In this document: piece after piece, positions 5,781 through 11,693 of the stretch
Layout: each line of letters opens with the position of its first letter
How positions within the stretch are numbered: the stretch's first letter is position 1
Assembly (NCBI GenBank): GCA_028277325.1
Contig: JANQGL010000359.1
Location: 1 to 14,100, forward strand
DNA from: Magnetospira sp.
Lineage (GTDB): Bacteria > Pseudomonadota > Alphaproteobacteria > Rhodospirillales > Magnetospiraceae
Direction of reading: 5' to 3'
Length of the DNA stretch: 14,100 nt
Notes under the pieces: model-generated
The model's input: only the letters and a program-made list of their open reading frames with translations
What the model was told of the DNA's origin: nothing
Database searches by the model: none
Position numbers and translations under genes: made by a program

Positions 5781-6227
5781 TCATGGCGGCGCGATATCGG
5801 TCGGCGCCGCCCGGTTCAACCGCCGCGCCGCGACGCGCCCGAAGACCAGGGTCTGGGCGCGGCGGCGGGCCGCCTGGATGGGGGTCGGCGGGGCGGCACG
5901 GACCACGCGCGCGCCCCAGGCGTCGGCGACCATCACGCCGCAACCGTCCGGCAACAGGTGGACCGGAAACGCCGGATCGACCGCGAACAGGAACCGGTCG
6001 CAGAACGGCAGATACTCGGGCCATTTGCCGTCGGACCGGAAGTCGGCCGGTCCCGACTTGATCTCCACGCCGGTGAAGCGGCCCCGCGCGTCCAGGCCCA
6101 TCACGTCGAGGCGACGGCCGTTGGCGAGCTTGAACTCCACCAGGACCGCCTGGTCCATGTCGGCGAGCAAGCGGCAGACACCCCGCCGCAGGGGGGCCGG
6201 GCCTCCGATGTTCGGTCTATGTTCCAT
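5781..6227 (-). CDS. mmcB: MmcB-family (DUF1052) DNA-repair protein
   Basis: MmcB is an alphaproteobacterial protein linked in Caulobacter to mitomycin-C damage repair, with a PD-(D/E)XK-nuclease-like fold. The reading frame opens upstream at 6374, but the family-sized start is ATG 6227 (MEHRPNIGGP, 148 aa). The 49 extra residues are hydrophobic, unlike the family, and overlap the promoter-like TATAAT. Family features seen: RRGVCRLLADMDQAVLVEF (14-32), ANGRRLDVMGLD with D41, TGVEIKSGPADFR with E55 and K57, KWPEYLPFCDRFLFAVD, and LPDGCGVMVADAWGA. The D41...E55-x-K57 arrangement fits the PD-(D/E)XK active-site pattern. The C-terminus (QAARRRAQTLVFGRVAARRL) is the usual basic helix. The upstream spacer is 189 bp, and the kinase gene follows after 69 bp. 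The symbol is by family resemblance, not by tested function. Confidence 0.85.
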   Translation of the reverse strand: MEHRPNIGGPAPLRRGVCRLLADMDQAVLVEFKLANGRRLDVMGLDARGRFTGVEIKSGPADFRSDGKWPEYLPFCDRFLFAVDPAFPVHLLPDGCGVMVADAWGARVVRAAPPTPIQAARRRAQTLVFGRVAARRLNRAAPTDIAPP

Positions 6228-6282
6228 CGGCGCAGCATAGCGCACGCCCGGCGGGCCGGCAAGAGTTCCGATCCGGGCCGAT

Positions 6283-6288
6283 ATTATA
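6283..6288 (-). promoter_or_regulatory. Candidate -10 box for mmcB
   Basis: The minus strand reads ATGTATAATATC, with a consensus TATAAT at 6288-6283, in an AT-rich island that is rare in this GC-rich window. It lies about 55 nt upstream of the ATG at 6227, giving a short leader. No good -35 hexamer sits at 16-18 nt spacing, so it may be an activated or weak promoter. It also argues that the longer upstream ORF start is not used. Confidence 0.4.
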
Positions 6289-6416
6289 CATATGAAATAG
6301 TGTGAAATCGGCTTGTGGTTTAACGCGAAAGCATAAATCCAGGGCATCGCGGCCGTGTGGCGCAGTGGACGCAAGGCCCCGGGCGGGTCGAAGGGGTCGG
6401 GAACCGCATCGGGGAC

Positions 6417-6623
6417 TCAGAAGTCGATCACGCCCAGCACGTCGCGCAGCAGCACGGCGATGAAGAACAGGGCGGCGATGGCGCCGAACAGCAGCCGCAC
6501 CGGGTCCGCCTCGCCGTCGGCGGCGCGGAACCGGCTGCCGTGCCAGGCGTCGGAGCCGGTGGCGGCGAGGAACACCAGATCGACCAGGGGCCCCAAGGCC
6601 GGGGGGATCGCGAGTTCGGACAT
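6417..6623 (-). CDS. Small membrane protein, unknown function
   Basis: I do not recognise this gene. The chosen start is ATG 6623 (MSELAIPPAL, 68 aa), preceded by GTGAGGAG, a good Shine-Dalgarno about 5 nt away. A start 12 codons further up lacks one. Residues 6-20 are mildly hydrophobic (IPPALGPLVDLVFLA). Residues 21-42 are polar (GSDAWHGSRFRAADGEAD). Residues 43-60 form a strong transmembrane helix (VRLLFGAIAALFFIAVLL), and the protein ends DVLGVIDF. It lies between the diguanylate cyclase (ends 6747) and mmcB on the same strand, with gaps of 123 and 189 bp, so co-transcription is uncertain. It could be a membrane anchor or simply a conserved small hypothetical. Confidence 0.6.
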   Translation of the reverse strand: MSELAIPPALGPLVDLVFLAATGSDAWHGSRFRAADGEADPVRLLFGAIAALFFIAVLLRDVLGVIDF

Positions 6624-6746
6624 CGGCTCCTCACTACCACCGACCACCGCCGGCCCCAAGGACCTTGTCGCGAACCGAGGACCGATCCCGCCGTCCTCGC
6701 GGGTCGCGACGACCGCCGCACGGCGCCCCGTCCCGCTCGACGGTTA

Positions 6747-7664
6747 TCAGGTCGATGCACTCAGGTTCTGCCAGAGCATCAACCCGTTTCGTCCGTTGCG
6801 CTTGACGTGATAGAGCGCCACGTCCGCCCGATGAAACAGGTCGTCCCCGGTTTGGCGGTCATCGAATTGCGCGGTCGCCAACCCGATGCTCACCGTGATC
6901 CGTAGGATCCGCCCGTCATCGAGGCCCACCTCCATGTTCTCGACCGCATGGCGAATGCGGGCGAGGATGGAGCGCGCGGTGTCGGTCTCCGCGTTGGCGA
7001 CAAGGATTGCGAACTCCTCTCCGCCGATCCGTGCCACCACGTCCTCGTCGCGGACGTGGCGGCCCAACAGGCCGGCCAGATCGAGGATCACGGCATCCCC
7101 GGCCAGGTGTCCATGGGTGTCGTTGATGGCCTTGAACAGATCGATGTCGATCAGGGCCACCGCAAACGGGCGCTTGTGACGCTGCAACTGATAGAGTGCA
7201 TGGGTGACCGCGTCGTGAAAGTACTGACGATTGAACAGCCGCGTCATCGGATCGCGCACGACCAGGTCCTTGAGTTCCTTTTCCCGCTGCCCGACCTCGG
7301 CGAGTTGCGTCTGGACCGCCTGTTCGCGGATCTCGATCTGCCGCGCCATCCAGTTGAGCGACTGGTTGAGTTGGTTCAGTTCGTTGATGTCGTCCTCGAT
7401 CATCGGATCGGAGCGCACCGGAAGGCGTACCTTCAGATCGCCGGTCTTGAGCGCCTCGACGAAGTTCCGGATCCGTTCCACGTCCTTGGTGAACAGCCAG
7501 GCGGTGAAGTAGGGCGCGGAGACGTAAACGACGACCAGATTGACCGCGAAGGAAATGACGAGGGCATCCAGGTGATGCTCCTGCAGAAGACCAAACAGCG
7601 CCAAGTGAGAGACGAAAACAGCGGTCGACGCGGACAAGCGGAGTCTGGTGGCGATCCGAAGCAT
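6747..7664 (-). CDS. Membrane-bound diguanylate cyclase (GGDEF domain)
   Basis: Makes cyclic di-GMP from two GTP at the cytoplasmic membrane. The 305-residue protein has two hydrophobic helices at the N-terminus (about 11-27 and 34-58) with almost no periplasmic loop. A HAMP-like segment follows (about 58-110: KDVERIRNFVEALKTGDLKV), then a coiled-coil linker (110-135: IEIREQAVQTQLAEVGQREK). The GGDEF domain begins at VVRDPMTRLFNRQYF. Metal-binding aspartates sit in ALIDIDLFKAINDTHGH, and the signature is GGEEF (214-218), an active variant. An RDED (205-208) lies five residues before it and fits the RxxD inhibitory I-site, so product feedback is likely. There is no EAL or receiver domain. With such small loops, any signal probably comes through the membrane or HAMP region. 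The ATG at 7664 is preceded by GGAG 11 nt away. An AT-rich palindrome lies just upstream. Confidence 0.96.
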   Translation of the reverse strand: MLRIATRLRLSASTAVFVSHLALFGLLQEHHLDALVISFAVNLVVVYVSAPYFTAWLFTKDVERIRNFVEALKTGDLKVRLPVRSDPMIEDDINELNQLNQSLNWMARQIEIREQAVQTQLAEVGQREKELKDLVVRDPMTRLFNRQYFHDAVTHALYQLQRHKRPFAVALIDIDLFKAINDTHGHLAGDAVILDLAGLLGRHVRDEDVVARIGGEEFAILVANAETDTARSILARIRHAVENMEVGLDDGRILRITVSIGLATAQFDDRQTGDDLFHRADVALYHVKRNGRNGLMLWQNLSAST

Positions 7665-7688
7665 ATACGGGCGGGCTCCACTGAAACC

Positions 7689-7704
7689 AATTATTAGAAT
7701 AATT
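7689..7704. promoter_or_regulatory. AT-only palindrome upstream of the diguanylate cyclase
   Basis: AATTATT-AG-AATAATT is a perfect 7-bp inverted repeat with a 2-bp centre. It lies 25 bp upstream of the cyclase ATG, within a roughly 40-bp AT-rich patch that stands out sharply from the GC-rich surroundings. The position suits an operator or the -10 region of the cyclase promoter. Which regulator would bind is unknown. Confidence 0.45.
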
Positions 7705-7800
7705 AAATTTTCTTTTTTGGGATTATCTTTCGCTTGCGGACACCACCCTGTCCAGCTTTTGTTTCCCGGAACGCCCTAACCTATTGATTTTATGTTGGTT

Positions 7801-7850
7801 ACCGAGGGAGTGTTTGTCAGCATGGCGAATTCTGGCCATGGCTCGGCGGT
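7801..7850 (+). promoter_or_regulatory. Inverted repeats in the leader of the TauE/SafE gene
   Basis: CATGGC (7821-7826) and GCCATG (7835-7840) pair around an 8-nt loop. An outer pair, CCGAG (7802-7806) with CTCGG (7842-7846), encloses them with a large left-side bulge. It lies 65-115 bp before the permease start. There is no T-run, so if transcribed it would be a leader structure rather than a terminator, or it may be an operator at the DNA level. Confidence 0.3.
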
Positions 7851-7914
7851 TCCGATAATGTAACGAAACGCACGATTCGAACCCCTGGATTTTTCGCGGA
7901 CCCCGTAGAGCCCG

Positions 7915-8739
7915 ATGACCGGCCTGGACCCGACCACCCTGGCGGTTTTCGCCGCCGCCCTGCTGGCGGCGGGCGGCGTGGCGGGTGTCCTGGCCGGGCT
8001 GCTGGGCATCGGCGGCGGCATCGTCATGGTCCCCGCCCTGTACCAGGTCTTCGCCCTGCTCGGAATCGACGAGGCGGTGCGCATGCACGCGGCGGTCGGG
8101 ACGTCCCTGGCGGTGATCCTGCCGACCGGCCTGTCCTCGGCCCGCGCCCACTGGAAACGCGGTGCCGTGGACCCGTCGGTACTGCGTGCCTGGGGGCCCT
8201 GGGTGGTGGTCGGCGTGGCGCTGGGGACCGGGCTGGCCACGGTGCTCGGCGGCCGCGCCCTGACCGGCCTGTTCGCCGTCGTGGCCTTCCTGATGGCGAT
8301 CCGGCTGTTCACCGGCTCCGAGGACAAGGCGCTGCGCGACGGCCTGCCGCCGGCCCCCTGGTCGCCGGCGATCGGTCTCGGCATCGGCGCCATCTCGGCC
8401 CTGCTCGGGATCGGCGGCGGCACGTTCAGCGTGCCGGCGCAGGTGATGTGCGGCCGCCCGATCCGCCGCGCCGTCGGCACCGCGGCGGCGATCGGCCTGA
8501 TCATCGCGCTGCCGGGCGCGGTCGGCTTCGCAGTCACCGGCCTCGGCCTCGACGGACGGCCGCCGCTGTCGGTGGGCTACGTCAACCTGCTGGGATTCGC
8601 CTGTCTGGTGCCGGCCTCGGTGGCCGCGGCGCCGCTCGGCGCGCGGCTGGCCCACGCCCTCGATCCGGACCTGCTGCGCAAGGGGTTCGCGGTGTTCCTG
8701 CTGACCGTCGGCGGACGGATGGTCTACGGTCTGCTGTAG
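7915..8739 (+). CDS. TauE/SafE-family membrane permease (putative sulfite/sulfonate exporter)
   Basis: A 274-residue integral membrane protein with about eight hydrophobic helices, the standard size of the TauE/SafE (DUF81) family. The family is an internal duplication, and both halves carry its signature here: AGLLGIGGGIVMVPAL (27-42) and SALLGIGGGTFSVPAQ (161-176). Other family-like features are HAAVGTSLAVILPTGLSSA (58-76) in the first half and RAVGTAAAIGLIIALPGAVG (185-204) in the second. Characterised members export sulfite, sulfoacetate or related organosulfur anions. No sulfur-metabolism gene lies in this window, so the substrate cannot be assigned. The start at 7915 has only a weak purine stretch (GTAGAG) before it. 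The gene converges on glgC with 6 bp between stop codons and a palindrome spanning the junction. Confidence 0.93.
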   Translation: MTGLDPTTLAVFAAALLAAGGVAGVLAGLLGIGGGIVMVPALYQVFALLGIDEAVRMHAAVGTSLAVILPTGLSSARAHWKRGAVDPSVLRAWGPWVVVGVALGTGLATVLGGRALTGLFAVVAFLMAIRLFTGSEDKALRDGLPPAPWSPAIGLGIGAISALLGIGGGTFSVPAQVMCGRPIRRAVGTAAAIGLIIALPGAVGFAVTGLGLDGRPPLSVGYVNLLGFACLVPASVAAAPLGARLAHALDPDLLRKGFAVFLLTVGGRMVYGLL

Positions 8740-8755
8740 CCCGGATTATCCGGGC
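8739..8755. terminator. Palindrome between convergent permease and glgC genes
   Basis: GCCCGGAT-T-ATCCGGGC is a perfect 8-bp inverted repeat that overlaps the glgC stop codon (TAA, 8746-8748) and starts at the last base of the permease stop. As RNA it would give a GC-rich six-pair stem with a 5-nt loop in either direction. No T-run follows on either strand. It may be a weak bidirectional transcription barrier or an mRNA 3'-end stabiliser rather than a full intrinsic terminator. Confidence 0.45.
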
Positions 8756-10026
8756 AGGGCGTCGAGCATCGGCTGGGTGACCAGCACCACCCCTTTCGGG
8801 GTGCGCAGGAAATGCTCGGCGTCCCAGTCGGGGTTCTCGCCGATCACCAGTCCCTCGGGGATCCGGCAATCGCGGTCCAGCAGCACCTTGCGGAGGCGGG
8901 CGCGGCGTCCGATTTCGGCGTTCGGCAGCACCACCGAATCCTCGACCAGGGTGTAGGAGTTGACCCGCACGTTGTTGAACAGCAGCGACCGGCGCACCGT
9001 GCCGCCGGACACGATGCACCCGGCCGAGACCACGGAATCGAGGGCGAGGCCGCGCCGGTCGTCGTCGTCGAACACGAACTTGGCGGACGGCCGCTGCTCC
9101 TGCAACGACAGGATCGGCCAGCGCGGATCGTAGAGATCGAGTTCCGGCCACACGCTGGTCAGGTCGATGTTGGCCTCCCAGAACGCGTCCACGGTCCCCA
9201 CGTCGCGCCAATAGGGCTTCTGGCCGGTGCAGGTGACGCAGGAGTCGCGGAACCGGTGCGCGTAGATCGGTGCCCCGTCGGCGACCAGGTAGGGGATCAG
9301 GTCCTTGCCGAAGTCGCGCGACGACCCGGCCAGGTGGGCGTCCCGCTCCAGGTGGTGATAGAGCAGGTCGGCATCGAACAGATAGATGCCCATGCTGGCG
9401 AAGGCGCGGTCGGGCTGGTCCGGGACCGACGGCGGCTCGTTGGGTTTCTCCACGAAATCGGTGATCCGGTCGGTGGTGTCGACGCCGACCACCCCGAAGG
9501 CGCGGGCGTCGTCCAGCGGCACGTCGACACAGGACACGGTGACCGTGGCGCCGCGTTCGATGTGCTGGGCGAGGATGATGGAATAGTCCTGCTTGTAGAC
9601 GTGGTCGCCGGCCAGGATCAGGACGTAGCGCGGATTGCGGGCGCGGACCAGGTCCAGGTTCTGGTATACCGCGTCGGCGGTGCCCCGATACCAGGACTCC
9701 TCGCGGGTCTGCTGCTGGGCCGGCCAGACTTCCACGTATTCGCCCAGCTCGGGGGCCAGGAAGTTCCAGCCGCGCTGGATATGCTGGATCAGGGTGTGGG
9801 CCCGGTACTGGGTCGGCACCGCGATGCGCCGGATGCCCGAGTTGACGCAGTTCGACAGCGGGAAATCGATGATCCGGAACTTGCCGCCGAACGGCACCGC
9901 CGGCTTGGCCTCCGAATCGGTCAGGTTCATCAACCGGCTGCCGCGGCCGCCGGCCAGGATCAGGGCGATGGTTTCGCGCAAGGCGGCATTCAGGTCGTAA
10001 GGCTTTCGCGCAAAATTGGCCTGCAT
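8746..10026 (-). CDS. glgC: Glucose-1-phosphate adenylyltransferase (ADP-glucose pyrophosphorylase)
   Basis: Catalyses ATP + glucose-1-phosphate to ADP-glucose + PPi, the committed and allosterically controlled step of bacterial glycogen synthesis. The 426-residue length is normal for the family. N-terminal nucleotidyltransferase domain: ALILAGGRGSRL (21-32), EAKPAVPFGGKFRIIDFPLS with activator-site K41 (E. coli K39), SWYRGTADAVYQNL (111-124), AGDHVYKQDY with D141 (E. coli D142), DFVEKP with glucose-1-phosphate-site K194 (E. coli K195), and FGKDLIPYLV. The C-terminal left-handed beta-helix is seen as hexapeptide-like repeats (SVVSAGCIVSGGTVRRSLL, NSYTLVEDSVVLPNAEIG). The start is ATG 10026, with GGAGAGTGG upstream. 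It is divergent from glgA across 187 bp. The plant-type and E. coli-type activator profile cannot be read from sequence, but retention of K41 predicts allosteric control. Confidence 0.98.
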   Translation of the reverse strand: MQANFARKPYDLNAALRETIALILAGGRGSRLMNLTDSEAKPAVPFGGKFRIIDFPLSNCVNSGIRRIAVPTQYRAHTLIQHIQRGWNFLAPELGEYVEVWPAQQQTREESWYRGTADAVYQNLDLVRARNPRYVLILAGDHVYKQDYSIILAQHIERGATVTVSCVDVPLDDARAFGVVGVDTTDRITDFVEKPNEPPSVPDQPDRAFASMGIYLFDADLLYHHLERDAHLAGSSRDFGKDLIPYLVADGAPIYAHRFRDSCVTCTGQKPYWRDVGTVDAFWEANIDLTSVWPELDLYDPRWPILSLQEQRPSAKFVFDDDDRRGLALDSVVSAGCIVSGGTVRRSLLFNNVRVNSYTLVEDSVVLPNAEIGRRARLRKVLLDRDCRIPEGLVIGENPDWDAEHFLRTPKGVVLVTQPMLDALPG

Positions 10027-10213
10027 GGCGTTTCCACTCTCCCTCTTCGCGGTTCGTTCCGGTCATTCCCGCGAAGGAGTGCGGGACATTCGCGACCGGA
10101 TCGCGTAATCTTGGCTGATTTTTCCTCGCTTGAACATAGGCGCATTGTGTTTCACCTGCGTGTATCGTTTATTCTAGGGTGAAACCGCCGTTTATGTCGT
10201 TGGAATAAGGGAA
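10027..10213. promoter_or_regulatory. Divergent glgC-glgA promoter region
   Basis: This 187-bp spacer must hold the start signals for both glgC (minus) and glgA-glgP (plus). Its right half is AT-richer than its surroundings. GTTTCACC (10149-10156) and GGTGAAAC (10178-10185) are perfect 8-bp complements separated by 21 bp, about 30 bp before the glgA start. The arm spacing (29 bp from start to start) is near three helical turns, suitable for a regulator binding on one face of the DNA. A weak -35/-10 candidate for glgA lies between the arms (TTGTGT 10145-10150, TTTATT 10168-10173). Confidence 0.5.
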
Positions 10214-11656
10214 ATGAAGGTTCTGTTCGTGACCTCCGAGGCGCACCCGCTCGTCAAGACGGGCGGCCTGGGCGACGTCGCCGGGGCGCTTCCGGCGGCA
10301 CTGATCGCCGAGGGGCTGGACGTGCGGGTGATCATGCCCGGCTACCCGGCGGCGATGGAGCGCGCGGAGGGACGGACCGACGGGCCGGATCTGGGCGATC
10401 CGCTGGGATTCGGGCGCACCCGCCTGATCGCCGCGCGGATGCCGGACGGGGTCCCGCTGTGGCTGGTCGATTGCCCGGCCCTGTTCGACCGCCCCGGCGG
10501 CCCCTACAACGATGCGGGGCGCGCCGACTGGCCCGACAACCACCGCCGGTTCGCGACCCTGTCATGGGCCGCCGCCTACCTGGGCAAGGTGGGCGACGGG
10601 CGGGCCTGGCTGCCGGCCGTGGTGCACGCCAACGATTGGCAGGCCGGGCTTGCGCCGGTCTATCTGAAACAGTGGCGCGGCCCCGGTCCGGGCAGCCTGA
10701 TCACCATCCACAACATCCTGTTCCAGGGCCGGTTCCCGCGCACGATCCTGGAGGAGGTGGGTCTGAGCCCGGAGCTGTTCCGGATCGACGGGATCGAGTT
10801 TCATGGCCAGGCGTCGTTCCTCAAGGGCGGCCTGCAGTTCGCCGACCGCGTCAACACGGTCAGCCCCACCTATGCCCGCGAGATCCAGACTCCCGAGATG
10901 GGGGCCGGCCTGGACGGCCTGCTGCGGCATCGCAAGGCGCATCTGAGCGGCATCCTGAACGGCGCCGACTACGAGATCTGGGACCCGTCCCGCAATCCGA
11001 ACCTGATCCGCAACTACGGCGTCGACGGCGCCGTCGAAGGCAAGGCGGCCTGCAAACGCGACCTGCAGATGCGGATGGACCTGGACCCGAAGGCCGAGGC
11101 GCCGCTGTTCGGGGTGGTCAGCCGGATGTCCGACCAGAAGGGTCTCGACCTGGTGCTGGCGGTGGCCGACCGCCTGATCGCGGCGGGCGGCCAACTGGTG
11201 GTGCTTGGGTCCGGCGATCCGGCCGAGGAAACCGCCTACATGGCCCTGGCCGAGGCCCGCAAGGGATCGGTGGCGGTGCAGGTCGGCTACGACGAACCCC
11301 TCGCCCACCGCATCCAGGCGGCCTCCGACGCCCTTCTGGTGCCGTCCCGCTTCGAGCCCTGCGGCCTGACCCAGCTCTATGCCATGCGGTTCGGGACCCT
11401 GCCGGTGGTGCGGCGGACCGGCGGCCTGGCCGACACGGTGATCGACGTCCGCGAGCCGCACGGCACCGGCATCCTGTTCGACACCGCGTCCGTGGTCGGC
11501 CTGTGGTCGGCGCTGGAGCGGACGTTCGCCCTTTATGCCGACCGCGACGCCTGGCGGGCCGCGCTGCGACGCGCCATGCAGCAGGACTTCGGCTGGACGC
11601 GGGCGGCGCGCGCCTACCGCGACCTGTACCGCAAGACCATCGAGACCGCGACCTAG
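10214..11656 (+). CDS. glgA: Glycogen synthase (ADP-glucose-dependent, GT5)
   Basis: Transfers glucose from ADP-glucose to the non-reducing end of a growing alpha-1,4-glucan. The 480-residue protein matches the usual 475-490 for the bacterial GT5 family. The N-terminal Rossmann domain begins MKVLFVTSEAHPLVKTGGLG, with the ADP-glucose-binding KTGGLGD loop (K15, as in E. coli). HANDWQAG and TIHNILFQGRFP follow. The C-terminal domain has SRMSDQKGLDL, with R304 and K309 (equivalent to E. coli R300 and K305), and PSRFEPCGLTQLYAM, with catalytic E381 (E. coli E377). The start is supported by AAGGGA just before the ATG. It is followed after 37 nt by glgP on the same strand, almost certainly in one transcript. 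It is divergent from glgC, which supplies its substrate. Confidence 0.98.
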   Translation: MKVLFVTSEAHPLVKTGGLGDVAGALPAALIAEGLDVRVIMPGYPAAMERAEGRTDGPDLGDPLGFGRTRLIAARMPDGVPLWLVDCPALFDRPGGPYNDAGRADWPDNHRRFATLSWAAAYLGKVGDGRAWLPAVVHANDWQAGLAPVYLKQWRGPGPGSLITIHNILFQGRFPRTILEEVGLSPELFRIDGIEFHGQASFLKGGLQFADRVNTVSPTYAREIQTPEMGAGLDGLLRHRKAHLSGILNGADYEIWDPSRNPNLIRNYGVDGAVEGKAACKRDLQMRMDLDPKAEAPLFGVVSRMSDQKGLDLVLAVADRLIAAGGQLVVLGSGDPAEETAYMALAEARKGSVAVQVGYDEPLAHRIQAASDALLVPSRFEPCGLTQLYAMRFGTLPVVRRTGGLADTVIDVREPHGTGILFDTASVVGLWSALERTFALYADRDAWRAALRRAMQQDFGWTRAARAYRDLYRKTIETAT

Positions 11657-11693
11657 GACCCCTGATCAACGCCATCAGCGAAAGAGGTGCCCC

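Noticed and set aside
6228..6374. 49-codon N-terminal extension of mmcB
   Set aside because: It overlaps the TATAAT promoter-like site, has composition unlike the family, and the family-sized start at 6227 gives the normal 148 residues.
7870..7895. tRNA-like sequence (GGGGTTCGAATC on the minus strand)
   Set aside because: It resembles a T-arm, but the sequence after TTCGAAT does not complement the preceding GGGG, and no acceptor, D or anticodon arm can be built around it.
8582..10066. 494-codon minus-strand frame over glgC, and 456-codon plus-strand frame at 8812-10182
   Set aside because: Both are out-of-frame or antisense shadows of glgC. Their products are Arg/Pro/Gly or Val/Gly/His-rich with no domain.
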